DNA of 34,263 bases from Planctomycetia bacterium (GTDB taxonomy: Bacteria; Planctomycetota; Planctomycetia; Pirellulales; Thermoguttaceae). The notes under the pieces are model-generated. The model made no database searches. It saw only the letters and a list, made by a program, of their open reading frames with translations, and was not told the DNA's origin. The stretch's first letter is position 1; the number at the start of each line of letters is the position of its first letter. Where the stretch lies: the NCBI GenBank assembly GCA_026401055.1, contig JAPLNP010000123.1, positions 1-34,263 of the forward strand, read 5' to 3'. The position numbers and the translations under genes were made by a program. Shown piece by piece: positions 15,530 to 22,035 of the stretch.

Positions 15530-17491
15530 ATGATAACCAAGCAAGCGAAAGCCGGCTGGATTGGCTTGTTGGGACTCACCCTCTTTACCCTTGCCTGTTC
15601 GGCCTTTGGCCAAACAGAAACATACGACTGGACGTTGGCCACATCGCTTTACCCCGGCGTGAAATACGCCCACTACAATGCCACGGTTCCCAACGGCGAC
15701 CCGCGTACGAATCAAATCAACTGCGTCCAGATCGATACAACGACGCCGAACCTGCGGTTTTACGCCGCTCCCCGGTATAGTTTGTACGTGGAGAACCTCC
15801 AGGAAACTCCGAGGCAAACGACTCGCAATTTCATCACGACATCCCAGACGACCAACCAGAAAGTGGTGGCGGCCATCAATGGCAACGGCTATACCGTCGA
15901 GGGGGCGGCGGGATCAGCGGACCTGACGGGGTTCGCGGTGTCGGAAGGCGTACTGGTATCTCCGGGCGGTGTTTCAAGCGAAAACCCGATCACACGGAGT
16001 TCCTTCATCGTCAATAAGCAGGGGAACGTGAGTATCGTCCCCGCGGTGCCTTACGGCTACAGTATCTCCAACGTCCAGACGGCGGTCAGCGGCTTCATTA
16101 CGGACGGGATTTGCCTGAGTAATGGGACGCCCATCGGCGCTGCCGGCAGCCCCGAGTGGCACGATACACTGAACCCGCGAACCGGAATTGGCATCTCCCA
16201 AGACAGCCGCTATGTGTATTTCATGACGATCGATGGACGTCAGAGCGGTGTAAGCGAAGGGGCATATGTGTTAGAGGTGGGCTCTTGCCTGAAGTACTTC
16301 GGTTCCTACAACGGGCTGAACATGGACGGCGGGGGATCGTCGACCATGGCGTGGTGGAATCCGGGCAACAGCAGCAGCGAACTGCTCAATGTGCCGGTGG
16401 GGCTCGGTGACGTGCCCGGCACCGAACGCAGTGTCGGCATCAATATCGGGGTCTACTACGTTCCCGAGCCGCCAGGTGCGGACGTCATTTACCACGATAG
16501 CTTCGCCCGTGGCGGCGAAGCCACTCCGCTGCTCCTTGACAACTCCGAGCCCGAGGTGAGGTCGGGCACGCTTGGTGGATCGGCTACCGCCAGGTGGAAG
16601 GCAAGAACAGCCGAACCTCAGCCCTGGAGCACTCGCGGCGAGCGGGCCGAGTTGGCATGGGATACACCCATGGCCACTCAAGCGTCGGCATGGCTGCCGT
16701 TCACGCCGCAGGAGGGTTACGTTTACACGTATTCGTTGGACGTGAATTGCAGCGGCAACACCAGCGGTAACCCGCAGGATTGGTTCGCGTTCGGCTTCTT
16801 GTCCTATCCGGGCGATCCCGGGATCGCGTGGTTCTCGCCTGATGGCGCGAACGCTCATGGCCCGGGATTTCTTGTACGGAGTGCGGGTTATCCCCACAAT
16901 CAGGGCGACAGTTACACGGATGCGGATTGTGCCAACTTGGAGCATTTTTCCCCTGGCACGGCAGGGGGCGAGCACGCGTACAAGATCGTCTTGGACACCA
17001 CGGGGGCCGCGTGGAAAGCTTCGTTTGACGTAGACGACGGCGCGTACACCCGGTCGTATACCTACGCCACAAACCCGACTATTACCCATCTCGGGTTCGG
17101 CAATGGTGGCGGCAAGGGCTGGGTGGACAGCTTCACACTGACCGTCGTGCCGGGGTCGGAACCCCGCCCGATCCCCGGCGACGCCAATCGGGATGGGGTC
17201 GTGGACGACAAAGATGCCTCGGTCCTGGGCGTCAATTGGCAACTGCCGTCGGGCGCCAACTGGTCGATGGGCGATTTCAACGGCGACAAGAAGGTCGACG
17301 ATGCCGATGCGGCGATCTTGGCCGCGCACTGGGGACAGAGGGCAGCCGGGGGGCCTTCCGTGCCGGAACCCTCCACGGTCGCGCTACTGCTGGGCGCCCT
17401 GGCCTCGCTGTTCGTCTGGCGACGATGCGGCTCATCTCGCGCCGGAGTATCGTGGAACACACTGGAACGTAGCGTGAGCGGAACTGTGTAG
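15530..17491 (+). CDS. Phosphodiester glycosidase (NAGPA) domain fused to PEP-CTERM paralogue domain and dockerin loops
   Basis: A 653-aa secreted fusion. ATG at 15530 (MITKQAKAGWIGLLGLTLFT) starts a signal peptide ending near AFGQ (about residue 28); the ribosome-binding site is poor, and a TTG at 15506 after GGGGGCGG is an alternative. Residues about 30-310 form a NAGPA/DUF2233-type domain with VAAINGNGY, NPRTGIGIS, MTIDGRQSGVSEGAYVLE and NMDGGGSST (264-272), the family known for phosphodiester glycosidase activity. At VPEP (311-314), where a sorting tail would begin, the protein instead enters the paralogous domain at GADVIYHDSFARGG. Two dockerin loops (DANRDGVVDDKD and DFNGDKKVDDAD) and VPEPSTVALLLGALASLFVW follow. 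The stop used by the other copy is TCA here (17432-17434), adding about 20 residues after the basic end. Confidence 0.85.
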   Translation: MITKQAKAGWIGLLGLTLFTLACSAFGQTETYDWTLATSLYPGVKYAHYNATVPNGDPRTNQINCVQIDTTTPNLRFYAAPRYSLYVENLQETPRQTTRNFITTSQTTNQKVVAAINGNGYTVEGAAGSADLTGFAVSEGVLVSPGGVSSENPITRSSFIVNKQGNVSIVPAVPYGYSISNVQTAVSGFITDGICLSNGTPIGAAGSPEWHDTLNPRTGIGISQDSRYVYFMTIDGRQSGVSEGAYVLEVGSCLKYFGSYNGLNMDGGGSSTMAWWNPGNSSSELLNVPVGLGDVPGTERSVGINIGVYYVPEPPGADVIYHDSFARGGEATPLLLDNSEPEVRSGTLGGSATARWKARTAEPQPWSTRGERAELAWDTPMATQASAWLPFTPQEGYVYTYSLDVNCSGNTSGNPQDWFAFGFLSYPGDPGIAWFSPDGANAHGPGFLVRSAGYPHNQGDSYTDADCANLEHFSPGTAGGEHAYKIVLDTTGAAWKASFDVDDGAYTRSYTYATNPTITHLGFGNGGGKGWVDSFTLTVVPGSEPRPIPGDANRDGVVDDKDASVLGVNWQLPSGANWSMGDFNGDKKVDDADAAILAAHWGQRAAGGPSVPEPSTVALLLGALASLFVWRRCGSSRAGVSWNTLERSVSGTV

Positions 17492-17604
17492 TGCAACTTG
17501 AAGTGCAGCGGGTGGTCCGCCGCGGACGCGTGTTTTTCGCCGGGTGCGAGGTCACTCCTCGCAGACTTTCTTAAGGGAGGTGTGTTGTGTTTCGGCGAGT
17601 CTGT
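17170..17604 (+). repeat. Duplicated segment, copy 2
   Basis: Partner of 11656-12083. It covers the dockerin/PEP-CTERM end of the NAGPA fusion gene, the former stop (TAG changed to TCA at 17432), the spacer, the hairpin leader and six codons equivalent to MFRRVC. Homology then stops abruptly at TGTAGCTTTGAG, upstream of the unrelated hydrolase gene. Confidence 0.85.
17505..17586 (+). promoter_or_regulatory. Conserved hairpin leader, copy 3, with decoy start
   Basis: GCGGGTGGTCCGCCGC, GACGCGTGTTTTT, hairpin GCGAGG-TCACT-CCTCGC (17546-17562), then TTAAGGGAGGTGTGTT before GTG at 17587. The GTG opens an in-frame extension of 25 codons ahead of the hydrolase's own signal peptide, so this leader may produce a longer, mislocalised product or act mainly as a transcript leader. 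Confidence 0.5.
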
Positions 17605-17661
17605 AGCTTTGAGAATGTCCCTGAGGTCCGTGAGCGGTTGCCTGGATTAAAGCGAGGTCTG

Positions 17662-19476
17662 ATGATGAATGCGTGCTCCCGCAAAACCACTGCCATTTGC
17701 TTGTCCATACTGTTGGCGACTGGCTCGGGGGCCTGGGGGGCCGCGGACCTGGGCGGCGCTTACCAGCTAAGCTTCACCGCCGCCGACGCGACCAACTCGT
17801 ACACGTCCAAGTCCATGTCGGTCACCTTCACGGGCACGTCGGGCAACGCCGTGGGCCACAGCCTCAGCGTCGGGGGCTACTGGAACGGCAGCACCAGTTG
17901 GGGCGCCCGCTTCGCCCCCGCGCAGACCGGAACCTGGAGCTACACCACCAGTTCGGCCGACAGCGGCCTGAACGCAAAGAGCGGCACGGTGACGGTGACC
18001 GCCCCGACCGTGAAGAGCCGACTGCAGGTCCGCCCCGACGCCCCGAAGTACCTCCAGCGGGTCAATGGCGATCCTTACATGGTCGTGGGCGACACTTTGT
18101 GGCGGGGTCTCTGGACCGCTTCAAGCGAGGACGCCAATCCGGCGCACTACGCCACGGACGCCCAGTACCAAGCCGCCATGAACACCCGCGCGGCGCAGGG
18201 CTTCAACTACGTCCATATGACCGTGGCGAAGTTCAACGGCGTCTGTTCACTCAATGGTGCTCAGCCGTTCACCTACAGCGGCGGCAAACCCAACCCCGAC
18301 ACACTCAATCCGGCCTTCTTCCAGCAGATGGACGCGCGCGTCCAATACGCTGCCAGTAAAGGAATCGTGGTCTCGCTGATCAACAGTTGGGCCGACCACG
18401 GCTACTGGAACGATACCACGGACACACAGTCCAACCGGATCGACCAGTACCTCATCAATCGATACGGGGCCTACCCGATGATCTGGATGGGTCTGGGCGA
18501 GTACGATGAAGATTACTACACCGAGGCCCAAGCGTCCGGCATGGCCGACTACTACCGCACCCACGACCCCTACCGCAACCCCGTCACCCTCCACCCGACC
18601 TGGGGCGCAGGCACATTGCCCGACCCCCAGAACCACCTGGACATTTACACCCGTCAGCAGGACACGGACTGCTGGCTCGTCGCAGCGAATTCCCACACCT
18701 CTCCTGGCATCCCCTATATGAATGCCGAGTACGGCTACGAGGGCAGCATCTCTGCCACCGAGGTCCTCAAACGCAGTTGGCAACTCGTGATGGGCGGGTC
18801 GACGGGGTTGGTCTACGGCAATCAGGACTGGTGGGCCAACAACAACGCGGCTGCGCTCAACTCCACCGGCGCCGGCTACATGGCGAACCTCGGCAAATTC
18901 TGGCAGGACAGCGGCACCGGTGGTCTGCTGGAAACCTTGAGATACTGGGAGTTCGACAGCTTCTCCAGGCTCGACGCTGGCACCGGCCGTTATGAGGCGA
19001 AGCAGATCGGCGGCCAGCGGGTCATCTGGAGCGAGACCGCGGGGACTTTCTCGATCAACCTTTCGGACCTGCCCGAATGCAAGGCGAAGTGGTTCAATGC
19101 CCGCACGGGCGTCTGGGGCGAAGAGCTTGCCCTGCTCGGCGGTGGAACGACATCGGTAACCGCGCCGGACGCATACTACGCCCTGTTCATCTCGGAGCCG
19201 GACGCTCCCCCGATCCCCGGCGACGCCAATGGGGACAGGGTCGTGAACGACAAGGACGCCTCGATCCTTGGCAAGAACTGGCTAGTCCAGTCGGGCGCGA
19301 GTTGGTCGATGGGCGATTTCAACGGCGACAAGAAGGTCAACGACGCCGACGCGGCGATCTTGGCCGCGCACTGGGGACAGAGGGCAGCCGAGGGGGCTTC
19401 CGTGCCGGAACCCTCCGCGGTCGCGCTGCTGCTGGGCGCCTTGGTCTCGCTGTTCGTCTGGCGACAACGCGGCTAA
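17662..19476 (+). CDS. DUF5060/DUF4038 glycoside hydrolase-like protein with dockerin loops and PEP-CTERM tail
   Basis: A 604-aa secreted protein. ATG at 17662 (the first of two) after AGCGAGG gives MMNACSRKTTAICLSILLAT, a proper signal peptide; the GTG at 17587 would add 25 hydrophilic residues copied from another gene's start. An N-terminal beta-sandwich of DUF5060 type (GAYQLSFTAADATNSYTSKS, GYWNGSTSWGARFAPAQTGT) precedes a DUF4038 (apiosidase-like) TIM barrel (RLQVRPDAPKYLQRVNGDPY, VVGDTLWRGLW, MGLGEYDEDYY, YMNAEYGYEG). The Glu residues in GLGEYDED and NAEYGYEG are likely catalytic. The C-terminus carries two dockerin loops and VPEPSAVALLLGALVSLFVW, the third near-copy of the module. A related enzyme without dockerin or PEP tail lies at 24933. 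Confidence 0.87.
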   Translation: MMNACSRKTTAICLSILLATGSGAWGAADLGGAYQLSFTAADATNSYTSKSMSVTFTGTSGNAVGHSLSVGGYWNGSTSWGARFAPAQTGTWSYTTSSADSGLNAKSGTVTVTAPTVKSRLQVRPDAPKYLQRVNGDPYMVVGDTLWRGLWTASSEDANPAHYATDAQYQAAMNTRAAQGFNYVHMTVAKFNGVCSLNGAQPFTYSGGKPNPDTLNPAFFQQMDARVQYAASKGIVVSLINSWADHGYWNDTTDTQSNRIDQYLINRYGAYPMIWMGLGEYDEDYYTEAQASGMADYYRTHDPYRNPVTLHPTWGAGTLPDPQNHLDIYTRQQDTDCWLVAANSHTSPGIPYMNAEYGYEGSISATEVLKRSWQLVMGGSTGLVYGNQDWWANNNAAALNSTGAGYMANLGKFWQDSGTGGLLETLRYWEFDSFSRLDAGTGRYEAKQIGGQRVIWSETAGTFSINLSDLPECKAKWFNARTGVWGEELALLGGGTTSVTAPDAYYALFISEPDAPPIPGDANGDRVVNDKDASILGKNWLVQSGASWSMGDFNGDKKVNDADAAILAAHWGQRAAEGASVPEPSAVALLLGALVSLFVWRQRG

Positions 19477-19499
19477 CTGTCGACCGAGGAAAGTGATCG

Positions 19500-19851
19500 A
19501 TGAACCATTCGTCACGCTCGGCGCTGCTCGGCCTGATGACGCTATTGGCCGTTGTCGGCCGTGGTGGGCGCGGGTACCCGCCCGGCGCTCCCACAGAACG
19601 GATACCTCGACGGACTGCACCGGTTGGGGTTCAACCTCGTGCAGATTTGGCCCGTGATGGAAACAATGCCCAATCCGTTGACCCCCAGCGACAAGGCGAA
19701 CCTGGATAAGATCCGGCGGGTGATCGACGGGGCGCACAACGATTTCAACATGAAGGTGTGGATCTGCTTGTGTCCCAACGTGGCGGCGATCGACGAATAC
19801 GCGGGGCGAGTCCCTTTTGAGAAGCGACATATTTACCAGGAGATTCTATAA
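19500..19851 (+). pseudogene. Broken copy: lipoprotein start joined to a hydrolase-like fragment
   Basis: The first 60 bases from ATG at 19500 are identical to the start of the lipoprotein gene at 14080. Then the lipobox Cys codon is CGT (Arg), three bases are inserted and homology fades by about 19580. From about 19590 the +1-shifted frame reads PQNGYLDGLHRLGFNLVQIW, VMETMPNPLTPSDKANLDKI and MKVWICLCPNVAAIDEYAG, a TIM-barrel-like fragment of a glycan-active enzyme. It ends at RHIYQEIL and a TAA that overlaps the next ATG (TAATG, 19849-19853). Both parts are truncated and out of frame, so no functional product is expected. Confidence 0.75.
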
Positions 19852-21728
19852 TGTTGTTCGATCGTCGCACTACCGGCCGCAATTTCGTTAGACTAACGAC
19901 CGCCGTTGTCTTTGCTCTCGCAGCCGGGTGCTGGTCTGGCCGAGTCGACGCCAGTGAGTTCGTTCTCGTGCGCGACGGCCAACCGACCGCCACGATCGTC
20001 ACCGCTGCCGCTGCCACCGACGCCGCCGCGTTCTCTGCCCAGGAGCTTCAGTACCATGTGCAAAAGATCACCGGGACGGTGCTCCCGATCAAGTCCGACG
20101 CCGAAATGGTTGAAGGCGCAAGAATCCTCGTCGGCCCCAGTGCCGCCGCGGCCCAACTCGGCGTGGAGCCAAGCCAGTTCAAGGATCAAGAGTACCTCAT
20201 CCGCTTTGTCGATAACACGTTGATCCTGTTGGGCAAGGATGCACCGAGTTGCGAGAATGTTGGGAAGGTCAAAAACTGGTCGACTCCGACGGGCGGCGTC
20301 CGAATCGCACCGCCAGCCATGTTCGAGGATCAAGCCACGTCCTACGCCGTACACGACTTCCTCGAGCGGTTCTGCGATGTTCGTTGGTACGGGCCGGGCG
20401 AGTCGGAGACGGTCTTCCCGAAGACGGCGACGCTGGTGGTCCAGCCGCGGGAAATCCGTCGCGCGCCCGTCCTTGGCTACCGCCACCCCTACGGACCAAT
20501 GGAGATCATCTCCGAACAGTGGAACCATCCTAGCCCGCAGGATATCGCGCTGTTTTGGGCCCGGCTGCGGGCCGGCGGCGAGAAATACTCCTGCAATCAC
20601 TCATTCGGCGGCTACTACGATCGCTTCTGGGCCAAGAACCCGAAAAGTCCGGAAATGTTCCATCCCGACTGGTTCGCCCAGGGCTACCCAGGGCAGCCGC
20701 CGCAGATGTGCTATTCCAATCAGGGTTTCATCGACCAAGTGGTGGCCGACGCCCGGAAGTTCTTCGATGACCAAGGGGCCGTGGCCGGCGCCCAAGCAAT
20801 GGGCAAGTACTTCGGCCTGGTGCCGATGGACACCTATCTTTGCTGGTGCAAGTGCCCGGCCTGTCAGGCCCAGTTGGAGCCGAGACAGAACGGTCCTGAT
20901 GACGGCATCGGTTACTTTAGCAATGGGATTGCCAGCGACTACTTCTTCGCGTTTGCCAATAGGGTGGCCCGTGAGGTTGCCAAAACCCATCCCGACAAGT
21001 ATCTGTCGACCCTCGCCTACGCCGAGTATGCCTACTACCCGCGCAAGGTGCGGCTGGAACCGAACATCTCCGTCCAGATGTGCCTGCACGTGCGGAATTG
21101 GTGGGCGCCGGGGATGGAGGAGAACGACCTCCGCTTCTATCGTGATTGGGTGAGCCACGAGAAGGGTCGGCCGCTGTACGTATGGCTCTACTACTGCTTC
21201 CCGGAGCAGACCGGGGCTCCTCCGTTTCATTGTTTCCCCGGCTTCAGCGCCCACAACTTGGATCGGCAGATCAAGATGTTCGCCCGCGACGGCATTCGTG
21301 GGGCGTTTCTCAACAACATCGGCGAGCAGGTCGACCACTACGTGACCCTCAAGCTTTTCGACGACCCCTCGCTCGATGTCAATGCCTTGCTGGAGGAGTT
21401 CTTCACACGCTACTACGGGCCAGCCGCCGGGCCAATGCAGCGGTTGTACCTCCGCATCGAAGAGATCTTTTCCAACCCGGTCAACTATCCAGAGGAGGTT
21501 CAGAAGGCCCGCAACAAGCACTTCCATCAGACCGAGGAGATGGCCTGGAAGTACTTGGGTACGGAAGCGAGGATGGCGGAACTTGGGGCGTTGATGGATG
21601 AAGCCACTCGGCTGGCCGTCGGCGATGTTGAAAAGCAGCGTGTAGCACTATTCCGCAAAGCAATTTGGGACTACATGGTCGACGGCCGTAAGCAGTACCT
21701 TGCCCGACAACAGGAGAAAGCTCGATGA
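19851..21728 (+). CDS. DUF4838 protein with alpha-glucuronidase-like N-terminal domain
   Basis: A 625-aa secreted protein. ATG at 19851 follows CCAGGAGATTCTATA. The signal region runs to about residue 34; a possible but imperfect lipobox reads FALAAGC. The N-terminal part (EFVLVRDGQPTATIVTAAAA, FSAQELQYHVQKITGTVLPI, ILVGPSAAA) resembles the substrate-binding N-domain of GH67/GH20-type enzymes. A long DUF4838 region follows with YAVHDFLERFCDVRWYGPGE, CWCKCPACQ, YLSTLAYAEYAYYPRKVRLE and VWLYYCFPE. Family members are common in Bacteroidota and planctomycete glycan loci; no activity is firmly assigned. The CxCxxC in the middle is notable. It precedes an esterase and another hydrolase on the same strand. 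Confidence 0.87.
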   Translation: MLFDRRTTGRNFVRLTTAVVFALAAGCWSGRVDASEFVLVRDGQPTATIVTAAAATDAAAFSAQELQYHVQKITGTVLPIKSDAEMVEGARILVGPSAAAAQLGVEPSQFKDQEYLIRFVDNTLILLGKDAPSCENVGKVKNWSTPTGGVRIAPPAMFEDQATSYAVHDFLERFCDVRWYGPGESETVFPKTATLVVQPREIRRAPVLGYRHPYGPMEIISEQWNHPSPQDIALFWARLRAGGEKYSCNHSFGGYYDRFWAKNPKSPEMFHPDWFAQGYPGQPPQMCYSNQGFIDQVVADARKFFDDQGAVAGAQAMGKYFGLVPMDTYLCWCKCPACQAQLEPRQNGPDDGIGYFSNGIASDYFFAFANRVAREVAKTHPDKYLSTLAYAEYAYYPRKVRLEPNISVQMCLHVRNWWAPGMEENDLRFYRDWVSHEKGRPLYVWLYYCFPEQTGAPPFHCFPGFSAHNLDRQIKMFARDGIRGAFLNNIGEQVDHYVTLKLFDDPSLDVNALLEEFFTRYYGPAAGPMQRLYLRIEEIFSNPVNYPEEVQKARNKHFHQTEEMAWKYLGTEARMAELGALMDEATRLAVGDVEKQRVALFRKAIWDYMVDGRKQYLARQQEKAR

Positions 21729-21848
21729 AGGACCGGAAATGGTGAACCATGTACCCGGTGTTACCGACTTTCCAACTCCGCCACGCGCTCGGCCAGCCGA
21801 ACGCAGTTCCAGCATCGTCCTGTTCAAAAACCTTGTCCAACGCTAACC

Positions 21849-21980
21849 TGAACGCCGGGCGCATGCTGGAGGGGGCTTCACGGGACGGCTTTCGTCCTGC
21901 TGGGAGTCCTGCCCCTGGTGGGTCTTTTTGCCCCACTCGCGTTCGACGCCATCGAGGCCCGGCGGCAGCCGGACTTCTAG
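21849..21980 (+). other. Possible gene remnant encoding a C-terminal membrane segment
   Basis: Within the 307-base gap between the DUF4838 gene and the esterase, one frame after a TGA reads TPGACWRGLHG, then TAFVLLGVLPLVGLFAPLAF and DAIEARRQPDF, ending at TAG (21978-21980). The 20-residue hydrophobic run followed by a charged tail looks like the end of a membrane protein. No start codon or ribosome-binding site fits. It may be a decayed gene end or chance. Confidence 0.3.
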
Positions 21981-22035
21981 CCCCGCCGATTCACTTCCTG
22001 CCCCCACATCTTTCACCACATGGGGAACTCGATCA

